From Dyella sp. ASV21 (GTDB lineage: Bacteria > Pseudomonadota > Gammaproteobacteria > Xanthomonadales > Rhodanobacteraceae): a stretch of 64,000 nucleotides of DNA. Numbering within the stretch: position 1 is the stretch's first letter; each line of letters begins with the position of its first letter. The translations under genes and the position numbers were made by a program. The stretch spans positions 43,670-107,669 of the forward strand of contig NZ_JAELTT010000008.1 in NCBI RefSeq assembly GCF_016428975.1. Reading direction: 5' to 3'. Below, in pieces: positions 32,886 to 40,200 of this stretch. A model generated the notes under the pieces. The model did not search any database. It was not told the DNA's origin and saw nothing but the letters and a program-made list of their open reading frames with translations.

Positions 32886-33515
32886 ATGAGCGCCACCGGC
32901 ATCACCTTCTACCACGCACCCAACACTCGCTCCGGCGGCACGCGCGCCTTGCTTGAGGAACTGGGTGTGCCGTACGACTTGCACATGCTGAATTTCCGCA
33001 AGAACGAGCAGCGCGATGCGGCGTATACCGCCATCAACCCCATGGGCAAGGTGCCGGCTATCTGGCATCGCGGCCAATTGGTGACGGAGCAGCCAGCCAT
33101 CTATCTCTATCTGGCGGATCTCTACGCCGACAAAGGCCTGGCCCCGGCGCTGGACGATCCGCTGCGCGGGCCGTATCTGCGCTGGATGGTGTTCTACGGC
33201 TCCTGCTTCGAGCCGGCCGCGGTGGATCGCGCGATGAAGCGGGAGCCGGTGCCGCCGTCGACCTGTGCTTACAGCGACTGGGACACCATGTTCAACACCC
33301 TCGTGGGCCAACTGGAGCGGGGTCCTTACCTGTTGGGCGAACGCTTCAGCGCGGTAGATGTGCTGTGGGGTAGTGCATTGAACTGGATGACGATGTTCAA
33401 GCTGGTGCCGGAACTGCCGGTGGTACGTGCCTATGTGGATCGCCTAATGGCACGTCCGGCGATCCAGCGTGCTCAGGCGCTGGATGCCGCATTGGCGGCG
33501 GAACAGGCGGCTTGA
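32886..33515 (+). CDS. Glutathione S-transferase family protein
   Basis: 209 aa. N-terminal thioredoxin-like domain (ITFYHAPNTRSGGTRALLEE, cis-Pro in GKVPAIW, and TEQPAIYLYLADLY) and an all-helical C-terminal domain. The start codon at 32886 has AAGGAG upstream. Ser 12 or a nearby residue may activate glutathione. Last gene of the operon; a REPIN-like element follows. Confidence 0.92.
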   Translation: MSATGITFYHAPNTRSGGTRALLEELGVPYDLHMLNFRKNEQRDAAYTAINPMGKVPAIWHRGQLVTEQPAIYLYLADLYADKGLAPALDDPLRGPYLRWMVFYGSCFEPAAVDRAMKREPVPPSTCAYSDWDTMFNTLVGQLERGPYLLGERFSAVDVLWGSALNWMTMFKLVPELPVVRAYVDRLMARPAIQRAQALDAALAAEQAA

Positions 33516-33553
33516 GTCAGGTGTGAGGTCGATGTGATTGGCAGCCTTTCCTA

Positions 33554-33646
33554 CCCGTCGTCCCGGCGAATGCTGAGAGCCAGCGCTTTTGCGGCTTGGC
33601 GAGCGCGCGAAAATCGCTCGATCCCGGCGTTCACCGGGATGACGGT
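33554..33646. repeat. REPIN-like palindromic doublet (copy 1)
   Basis: Two inverted arms: CCCGTCGTCCCGG at the left and CCGGGATGACGG at the right. The right arm also forms a local hairpin ATCCCGG-N6-CCGGGAT (33621-33640). The sequence resembles the dispersed CGTCATCCCGG-type repeats of Xanthomonadales. The left arm is degenerate. It lies in the 257-bp gap after the GST gene, in which no gene is seen. Confidence 0.6.
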
Positions 33647-33772
33647 GAGGGGCACGGGGAAGGGGGTGGCGACCCTCATCGCGGCGATGGATGGCGAGAC
33701 CGCCATCACGACATCTCCGCACCATGACTCCCGACGCTGGCCGCCACGCATCGCCTCCGCCATCATGCAGCG

Positions 33773-34480
33773 ATGCGTCGTGCCGACCGGCTGTTCCTCA
33801 TCATTCACGCCCTGCGCGGGCGTCGTACCGCGTTGCAGGCGCGCCAGCTCGCGGCGACGCTGGGCGTGTCGCTGCGTACCGTCTATCGCGACGTGGCCGA
33901 CTTGCAGCTGTCGGGCGTGCCCATCGAAGGCGAGGCCGGCGTGGGCTATCTGCTGCGCAAAGGCTCGGACATCCCGCCGCTGATGTTTACCGCCGACGAG
34001 CTCGAATCGCTGGTGGTGGGCACGCGTTTCGTACGCGCCTTTGCCGGGCAGAAGCTGGCGGAAAGCGCGCAAGCCGCCTTGCTCAAGATCGAGGCGGTAC
34101 TGCCGCCCGAGCTGCGCGAAAAGGCTACGCGCACGCGCATCTACGCACCGATATGGCGTGACCAGACCAAGACCGACTTCGCCGCGCTGATCGATCGCCT
34201 CAATGCGGCCATTACCGATGGCCAGGTACTGCGCCTGGATTACAGCGACGAAGCCGGTCGCACCTCCACGCGCGAGGTCGAGCCGCTGTGCCTGGCGTTC
34301 TGGGGCGGCGCATGGACGCTGGGCACCTGGTGCAGGTTGCGCGTGGGCTTTCGCAACTTCCGGCCCGATCGCATTGCTCAGTGCACCATCACCGGCGAGC
34401 GCTTTGGCGAAGCCCAGGGCCGCAACCTGGAGGCCTACCTGCAGGCCATGCGTGGTTACTACGAAGGCATCGATGGCTGA
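33773..34480 (+). CDS. YafY-type HTH and WYL-domain transcriptional regulator
   Basis: 235 aa. N-terminal helix-turn-helix (MRRADRLFLIIHALRGRRTA; VSLRTVYRDVADLQ) and a C-terminal WYL-like domain (about 140-205; LRLDYSDEAGRTSTREVEPL, TWCRLRVGFRNFRPDRI). Such proteins sense small ligands or nucleic acids and often control DNA-damage or metabolic genes. Targets here are unknown. The neighbouring DJ-1/GFA/GST operon is a candidate. Confidence 0.88.
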   Translation: MRRADRLFLIIHALRGRRTALQARQLAATLGVSLRTVYRDVADLQLSGVPIEGEAGVGYLLRKGSDIPPLMFTADELESLVVGTRFVRAFAGQKLAESAQAALLKIEAVLPPELREKATRTRIYAPIWRDQTKTDFAALIDRLNAAITDGQVLRLDYSDEAGRTSTREVEPLCLAFWGGAWTLGTWCRLRVGFRNFRPDRIAQCTITGERFGEAQGRNLEAYLQAMRGYYEGIDG

Positions 34481-34574
34481 TCTGGCGTGACTGCCGCCGT
34501 CCGGGCAGCGCGGGGCTGCGAGGCGCGGCGCAACATCGGCTAACCTCGGGGCGCCTTCCGCACCGGAGCGATCG

Positions 34575-36218
34575 ATGTCAGCCACCGTGTCCGCCACCCC
34601 TGCCTGGCATAGCGACCTGGTCGCCGGCCTGTCCATCGCAGGCCTGCTGATTCCCGAAGCAGTGGCCTATTCCGGCATCGCCAACCTGCCGCCGCAGGCG
34701 GGCGTGATCGCTCTGTTCGTGGGCCTGGCGACGTATGGGCTGCTGGGGCGCAGCCGCTACGCCATCGTGTCGGCCACCTCGTCGTCCGCCGCGGTGCTGG
34801 CGGCCGGTACGTTGGCGTTGGCCGGTGGCGACCTGGTGGCGCGCGCGGCGGTGGCCGCCACCTTGGTGTTGCTGGCGGGCCTGTGCTTTCTGATTGCCGG
34901 CGCGGCGCGCCTGGGCGGGCTCTCGCACCTGATCGCGCGCCCGGTGTTGCGTGGCTACACCTTCGGCCTGGCCTGCGTGATTGCGCTCAAGCAGTTGCCG
35001 CACTTGATGGGCATCGCCGACGTGCATGGCGATTTCGTGCCGCTGTTGATCCTGCAATTGGCGCGCGAACTGGGCCAGCTTTCGCCGGCGGCACTGGGCG
35101 CCGGTGTGATCGCGCTGGCGTTGCTGTTTGCGGGCGAGCGCCTGCGGCGTGTGCCCGGCAGCCTGGTGGTGATTGCGCTGGGCGTCGCCGCTTCCGGCTG
35201 GCTGGCCCAGCGGGGCGTGGCGCTCACCGGTGAAATCCGCCTCGACGCGGGCCTGGGTTGGCCGCGCTGGCCCAGCAGTGACCAATGGCTGCCCAGCGTG
35301 GAATTGGCCGCCGCCTTGCTGCTCATCCTGTATGCCGAGTCGTACAGTTCCATTCGCGGCTTTGCGCTCAAGCATGGCGATGCGGTGAACCCCAATCGCG
35401 ACCTGTTGGTGCTCGGCGTGGCCAACGTCATATCCGGCGCCCTGCATGGCATGCCGGTGGGCGCGGGCTATTCCGGCACCTCGGCCAACGAAGCGGCGGG
35501 CGCGCGTTCGCGCTTGTCCGGGCTGATCGGCGCCGCCAGCGTGCTGGTGCTGGTATTGCTGGCGCTGCATTGGATCGAGCGCATTCCGCAGCCGGTGCTG
35601 GCGGCCATCGTGATCCATGCGGTAAGCAAGTCGCTGCGCCTGGGCACGTTCGCCCCGTACCTGCGCTGGCGGCGCGACCGTCTGGTGCTGCTCGCCTCGG
35701 TGCTGGCGGTGTTGTCCTTGGGCATCCTCAATGGCTTGCTGGTTGCCATCGCCTTCAGCCTCGTCATGTTGCTGCGCCAGTTGGCAACGCCGCGCCTGAG
35801 CGTGCTGGGACGCCTGGCCAACGGCCACGACTTTGTGGATATCGCCCAGCACCCCACGGCGGTGCCGGTGCCGGGCATGCTGATCGTGCGGCCGGAGGAA
35901 CCGCTGTTCTTCGCCAATGCCGAGGCCGTGCTGGCCCAGCTGCGACATCGTGTGGAAGCCAGCCCGGGCTTGCATTGGGTGGTGCTGAGCCTGGAGGAGT
36001 CGCCCGACCTGGACGGCACCGCGCTCGAATCGATCGGCGATTTCGTCACCTGGCTGGCCGCTCGTGGGATCGCGCTGCGCGTGGCACGATTGAAGGACGG
36101 CGCCCGCGACGCACTCTCCCGCCTGGCCTCACCCCAGCTTCCGCCACAGGCACTGGATGACTGGAGCGTGGAGGATGCGGTAGCCGCCACTACTTCGCCC
36201 AAGGGAACCACGCAGTGA
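34575..36218 (+). CDS. SulP family anion transporter with STAS domain
   Basis: 547 aa. Membrane domain (about 10-415) with SulP features such as PEAVAYSGIANLPPQAG, YSGTSANEAAGARSRLSGL and ESYSSIRGFALKHG; C-terminal STAS domain (about 430-530; EEPLFFANAEAVL and VVLSLEESPDLDGTALES). Imports an inorganic anion or carboxylate with H+ or Na+; substrate not readable. Its stop overlaps the next start by 4 bp. Confidence 0.9.
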   Translation: MSATVSATPAWHSDLVAGLSIAGLLIPEAVAYSGIANLPPQAGVIALFVGLATYGLLGRSRYAIVSATSSSAAVLAAGTLALAGGDLVARAAVAATLVLLAGLCFLIAGAARLGGLSHLIARPVLRGYTFGLACVIALKQLPHLMGIADVHGDFVPLLILQLARELGQLSPAALGAGVIALALLFAGERLRRVPGSLVVIALGVAASGWLAQRGVALTGEIRLDAGLGWPRWPSSDQWLPSVELAAALLLILYAESYSSIRGFALKHGDAVNPNRDLLVLGVANVISGALHGMPVGAGYSGTSANEAAGARSRLSGLIGAASVLVLVLLALHWIERIPQPVLAAIVIHAVSKSLRLGTFAPYLRWRRDRLVLLASVLAVLSLGILNGLLVAIAFSLVMLLRQLATPRLSVLGRLANGHDFVDIAQHPTAVPVPGMLIVRPEEPLFFANAEAVLAQLRHRVEASPGLHWVVLSLEESPDLDGTALESIGDFVTWLAARGIALRVARLKDGARDALSRLASPQLPPQALDDWSVEDAVAATTSPKGTTQ

Positions 36219-38002
36219 ACAAAGCTCAACGCATCACCTGGCTGGCGCTGGCCGCCGTTTCGCTGGCCGCGCCGGCGTGGGCCGATCAAAGCGTGGACGC
36301 GCGCTTCAAGCAGATCTACGAGCAGGAATGGGCATGGCGCAACGGCCAGTCCGGCATCGCCACCTCGGGCGAAGCGCAGCCCAACGGCTCGCGCCTGGAC
36401 AACGTGGACGCGGCCAACCAGCAAAGGCGCCTCGATTACTGGCAGAAGGTGCTGACCAGCCTGGACGGCATCAACCCCAAGCAGCTCTCGCCGGAAGAAC
36501 AGGTCAACTACGCCGTTTACCGCGCGCAGATCCAGAACCTGCTGGCGGCGCAGCAGTTCAAGCAGTGGCAGATGCCGTTCAACAGCGACTCCGCCTTCTG
36601 GAGCGACCTGGGCTACGTACTGGAAAGCGACAACCTGCGCACCGTGCAGGACTACCAGCGCTATCTCGATCGCCTCGGCGACGTGCCGGCGTACTTCCAG
36701 CAGCAGATCGACAACATGCGCGATGGCCTGGCGCGCGGTTTCAGCGTGCCGCGCGAAGTGCTCAACGGCCGCGACGTGTCCATCGCTTCCGTGGCGGACT
36801 TGAAAGACCCGACCAAGAGCAGCTTCTACGAACCGTTCGCCACGCTGCCCGCCAGCATCCCGGCCGCCGATGCCGCCAAGCTGCGCGAGCAGGCCAAGCA
36901 GGTGATCGGCGGCAAGGTGATTCCCGCCTACGTCAACCTGCTCACGTTCTTCCGCAACGAGTACGTGCCCAAGTCGCGCACCACGCTCGCGGCCGAGGCC
37001 ATGCCCGATGGCAAGGCGTGGTATCGCCAGCAGATCGTCGAATACACCACGCTGGACCTGGACCCGGACACCATCCACAAGGTGGGCCAGGAGCAAGTGG
37101 CGAAGATCCATGCCGAGATGCTCAAGACCATGCAGGAGACCGGCTTCAAGGGCGATTTCCCGCAGTTCCTGCATTTCCTGCGCACCGACCCGCAGTTCTA
37201 TGCCAAGACGCCGGACGAACTGCTGATGCGCACCGCGTGGGTGGCCAAGCAGGTGGATGCGCAACTGGGCAAGGAATTCGGTCGCCTGCCGCGCCAGCGC
37301 TTCGCCATCGTGCCGGTGCCGGCGGATATCGCGCCGTACTACACCTCCGGTCGCGGCGGCGCCAGCACCTACCTGGTCAACACCTACGACCTGCCCTCGC
37401 GCCCGCTCTACAACATGCCGGCGCTGACCCTGCACGAATCGGCGCCGGGCCACTCGTTGCAGCTGGCGCTGGCGGCCGAACAGCATGGCCAGCCGGCGTT
37501 TCGCCGCGAGGGCTACATCTCGGCCTACGGCGAAGGCTGGGGTTTGTATTCGGAATACCTCGGCAACGAAATGGGCATCTACAAGACGCCCTACGATCGC
37601 TTCGGCTACCTCACCTACCAGATGTGGCGCGCCTGCCGCCTGGTGGTGGATACCGGCATTCATCACCTGGGCTGGACGCGCCAGCAAGCGATCGACTTCA
37701 TGACGCAGAACACCGCGCTGTCCGATCGCGAGATCGCCAACGAGGTGGATCGCTACATCAGCTGGCCGGGCCAGGCGCTGTCGTATGAGCTGGGTTACCT
37801 GAAGATCCTGGAGCTGCGCCGCAAGGCCGAGCAGGAACTGGGCGCCAAGTTCGACATCCGCCACTTCCACGACACCGTGCTGCAAATCGGCTCGGTGCCG
37901 CTGCCCGTGCTGGAGCAGCGCATCGACCGCTTCATCGCCGATGGCGGCCCGGCGCCGGATTTCGGTTGCGATTGCGGCAAGGACAAAGACGCCAAGAAGT
38001 AA
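36215..38002 (+). CDS. Secreted DUF885 family (putative metallopeptidase) protein
   Basis: 595 aa from a GTG at 36215 that overlaps the SulP stop. Signal peptide to about residue 23 (ending APAWADQS). The DUF885 hallmark LTLHESAPGHSLQ supplies the HE-x-x-PGH motif of a putative zinc peptidase; SAYGEGWGLYSEYLG and YLKILELRRKAEQELG are also family-typical. Periplasmic; substrate unknown. The GTG start within the ATGA-like overlap suggests coupled translation. Confidence 0.88.
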   Translation: MNKAQRITWLALAAVSLAAPAWADQSVDARFKQIYEQEWAWRNGQSGIATSGEAQPNGSRLDNVDAANQQRRLDYWQKVLTSLDGINPKQLSPEEQVNYAVYRAQIQNLLAAQQFKQWQMPFNSDSAFWSDLGYVLESDNLRTVQDYQRYLDRLGDVPAYFQQQIDNMRDGLARGFSVPREVLNGRDVSIASVADLKDPTKSSFYEPFATLPASIPAADAAKLREQAKQVIGGKVIPAYVNLLTFFRNEYVPKSRTTLAAEAMPDGKAWYRQQIVEYTTLDLDPDTIHKVGQEQVAKIHAEMLKTMQETGFKGDFPQFLHFLRTDPQFYAKTPDELLMRTAWVAKQVDAQLGKEFGRLPRQRFAIVPVPADIAPYYTSGRGGASTYLVNTYDLPSRPLYNMPALTLHESAPGHSLQLALAAEQHGQPAFRREGYISAYGEGWGLYSEYLGNEMGIYKTPYDRFGYLTYQMWRACRLVVDTGIHHLGWTRQQAIDFMTQNTALSDREIANEVDRYISWPGQALSYELGYLKILELRRKAEQELGAKFDIRHFHDTVLQIGSVPLPVLEQRIDRFIADGGPAPDFGCDCGKDKDAKK

Positions 38003-38055
38003 GCGGTATCCGCTTAGGGCCGATGCGCGTCGTCTGGCGACGCGCATCGGTGGCT

Positions 38056-38592
38056 TCAGGGCCTGGGCGGCTTGGCCGTGCTTTCGGCAAAGCGCTGCAA
38101 ACGCTGCAGTTGATCCATCAGCACATCGTTGATCGTGGGCGCCAGCGCATCCAGGCCGCTGGCGGTTACGCCATTCACGCGGTACTCGAACGTCAGTGTG
38201 CTGCCCTTGGGCGCGGGTTTGAGGCTGAACGTCATCACGCCCTGAACGGCCATGCCCTGCAACGGCCCCAGCGCCGTATCCAGCCGCAGCAGGTGGCCGG
38301 GCGCGGCCCAGATCACCCGGCCGTGCGCCACGCTCTGGTTGGCCCACCGTTCGCAGAAACAACCGCCGGCCTCGGCCGCGAGGCTCACGTGCGCGGCATC
38401 GCCGGAATAAGTGTGCTCACGGTTCCACCAGTGGCCGATATCGATCAGCGCCGCATAAAGCTGATCGGGCGTGGCAGCCACCTCGCGGCTGTCCTGAATC
38501 ACCAAGTGATCGGCCGCCGCCTCCTTGACGGCGGCGTGGGCGCTGGCACATGCCAGCAGGCCAGCGGCTACGGCCATGAACGGCTTGCGCAT
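38056..38592 (-). CDS. Secreted SRPBCC (START-like) family protein
   Basis: 178 aa. Signal peptide MRKPFMAVAAGLLACASAHA. The remainder fits the SRPBCC/polyketide-cyclase-like fold (REVAATPDQLYAALIDIGHW; TLTFEYRVNGVTASGL). Binds a hydrophobic ligand in characterised relatives; function here unknown. Converges on the DUF885 gene and diverges from the antitoxin gene. Confidence 0.8.
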   Translation of the reverse strand: MRKPFMAVAAGLLACASAHAAVKEAAADHLVIQDSREVAATPDQLYAALIDIGHWWNREHTYSGDAAHVSLAAEAGGCFCERWANQSVAHGRVIWAAPGHLLRLDTALGPLQGMAVQGVMTFSLKPAPKGSTLTFEYRVNGVTASGLDALAPTINDVLMDQLQRLQRFAESTAKPPRP

Positions 38593-38691
38593 GACGGTTC
38601 TCCCGATGCGAACGCCCGGAGTATGCGTGGCGCCATGTGCCGCGTGCACTGGCCAAAAGAGAGAGCGGCATGCTCGCTGGCGAAAAATTCA

Positions 38692-38724
38692 CCAGTAAAG
38701 TAGAATGGCCACGAACTTCACTGG
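38692..38724 (+). promoter_or_regulatory. Candidate autoregulatory operator of the RES/Xre module
   Basis: Inverted repeat CCAGTAAAGT (38692-38701) and ACTTCACTGG (38715-38724), 9 of 10 symmetric, with 13 bp between. The sequence TAGAAT (38701-38706), a good -10 candidate, begins at the edge of the left arm. It ends 12 bp before the antitoxin ATG. Binding here would block the promoter, as expected for an autoregulating antitoxin. Confidence 0.55.
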
Positions 38725-38736
38725 GAGAGTTACGCC

Positions 38737-39135
38737 ATGGCCGCTCACCTCCTGCCTGAAAGCCTTCCCGCCGCCGACCTTGGCGGCCCCGCGCTGCGCG
38801 CCTTCTTCCAGCTGGCCGAGCGCTGGAACCTGCGCATCGCCGACCAGCGCCGCCTGCTGGGCGATCCGCCGGAATCGACCTTCTACAAGTGGAAGCGCCT
38901 GCAAAGCGGCACGCTGGGGCGCGACACGCTCGAACGCATCAGCTATCTGCTGGGCATGTTCAAGGATCTGCAGATTCTGTTCCCCGACGCCGAGCAGGCC
39001 GACGGCTGGGTGCACCGCCCCAACCAGGCCACGCTATTCGGCGGGCAGTCTGCCTTGCAACGCATGCTGTCGGGCAACGTGGCCGATCTCTACGTGGTGC
39101 GCCAATACCTCGACGCCCAACGCGGCTGGGGCTGA
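38737..39135 (+). CDS. Xre/MbcA/ParS-type antitoxin
   Basis: 132 aa. Contains the antitoxin-type helix-turn-helix (LAERWNLRIADQRRLLGDPP; TFYKWKRLQ) and the C-terminal toxin-binding domain common to Xre/ParS antitoxins (GGQSALQRMLSGNVADLYVV). Ribosome site GGGAGAG upstream. Paired with the RES-domain gene 109 bp downstream. Neutralises the toxin and probably represses the promoter. Confidence 0.88.
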   Translation: MAAHLLPESLPAADLGGPALRAFFQLAERWNLRIADQRRLLGDPPESTFYKWKRLQSGTLGRDTLERISYLLGMFKDLQILFPDAEQADGWVHRPNQATLFGGQSALQRMLSGNVADLYVVRQYLDAQRGWG

Positions 39136-39244
39136 TTTGACCGCACGACTCGGGCTAACGCGCGCCGTTGCCACGGTCGCAGCCAGCGATACCGATCCTG
39201 TGCATACTCGCCGTCCCTGGTGAACGATCGGGATCGAGCACGTC

Positions 39245-39928
39245 ATGGCAGACCTTCCACCGCTCAAACGCATCCGCTGGAGCCACGCTTATCGCATCGT
39301 GCCCAGCCGCTTTCCCCCGGTGGGCGTATTCGACCGCATCGCGACGCCTGCGGATCTGGAAGCCTTGTACGCCATCGAGGCGATGACCAACCCGCGCCTG
39401 CGCGATGAACTGGGCGACTTGCGCCTGGTACCCAAAGAGCGACGCGTCAGCGGCCCCGGCACCACGCCGGTCATGGCCGCCTTCACCCATCTCAATCCCG
39501 AAGGCAGCCGCTTCTCCGATGGCAGCTGGGGCGTGTTCTACGCCGGTCACAGCGTTGCCACGGCCGTTGAAGAAACCGTCTATCACCGCGAGCGTTTCCT
39601 GGCCGCCACCGCCGAGTCGCCGTGCAACATCGAAATGCGCTGCTACCGCACCACCATCCACGCCAAGCTGCACGACCTGCGCGGCGGCTGGAAAGCCGCA
39701 CACGATCCAAACGACTACAGCGCTGGCGTGGCGCTGGCGCGGCGGCTGCGCAGCGAAGGCTCCGACGGGCTGGTCTACGACAGCGTGCGCCATCGCGGCG
39801 GCGAATGCGTGGCGGTGTTCTACCCCGACCGCGTGGGACCCTGCACCCAGGCGCAGCACCTGATGTATCGCTGGGATGGCGCGCACATCGCACAGGTGCT
39901 CACCGTGGACGAGTGGAAGCGCAGCTAA
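39245..39928 (+). CDS. RES-domain toxin (NAD+-degrading)
   Basis: 227 aa. RES-family residues: conserved Arg, Glu and Ser in YRIVPSRFPPVGVF, GVFYAGHSVATAVEETVYHR and GLVYDSVRHRGGECVAVF. RES toxins have an ADP-ribosyltransferase-like fold and deplete NAD+, for example MbcT of Mycobacterium tuberculosis. The 109-bp gap to the antitoxin is longer than usual, so the toxin may have its own weak translation control. A bidirectional hairpin terminator follows. Confidence 0.88.
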   Translation: MADLPPLKRIRWSHAYRIVPSRFPPVGVFDRIATPADLEALYAIEAMTNPRLRDELGDLRLVPKERRVSGPGTTPVMAAFTHLNPEGSRFSDGSWGVFYAGHSVATAVEETVYHRERFLAATAESPCNIEMRCYRTTIHAKLHDLRGGWKAAHDPNDYSAGVALARRLRSEGSDGLVYDSVRHRGGECVAVFYPDRVGPCTQAQHLMYRWDGAHIAQVLTVDEWKRS

Positions 39929-39978
39929 CCCGCGCTTCGCGGCCTTGCGCCATACGTCCGCCCTGTTGGCGAAGCAGA

Positions 39979-40006
39979 AAAACGGGCTGCCCACGCAGCC
40001 CGTTTT
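39979..40006 (+). terminator. Terminator after the RES toxin gene
   Basis: Perfect 11-bp stem AAAACGGGCTG (39979-39989) / CAGCCCGTTTT (39996-40006) with a 6-nt loop; the A/T ends make it usable in both directions. 50 bp past the stop. The rest of the 272-bp gap to 40200 shows no gene. Confidence 0.88.
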
Positions 40007-40200
40007 CGTATCCAAGCAAACAATGCTTGCTTCAGCTTGGCATCGGCGCGCGGCGCTTGCGTCTTGGCGGTTCTCATCCAGAGGGCGCCAGGCGTACTCA
40101 TCACGGCGGCAATGGCCGGCTGACCGCCGATGGCTCCGAATGATTCGCTTGGTAACTAAGGTGCTTTCGCACCGGCGTCACCCTATTCGGAGTCCGGACC

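Noticed and set aside
33516..33772. Possible short gene between the GST and WYL genes
   Set aside because: Only short frames without a ribosome site; the sequence is explained by the palindromic element.
35468..38362. A 964-codon reverse frame over the SulP, DUF885 and SRPBCC genes
   Set aside because: Low-complexity Arg/His/Gln composition and total overlap with recognisable proteins on the other strand or frame.
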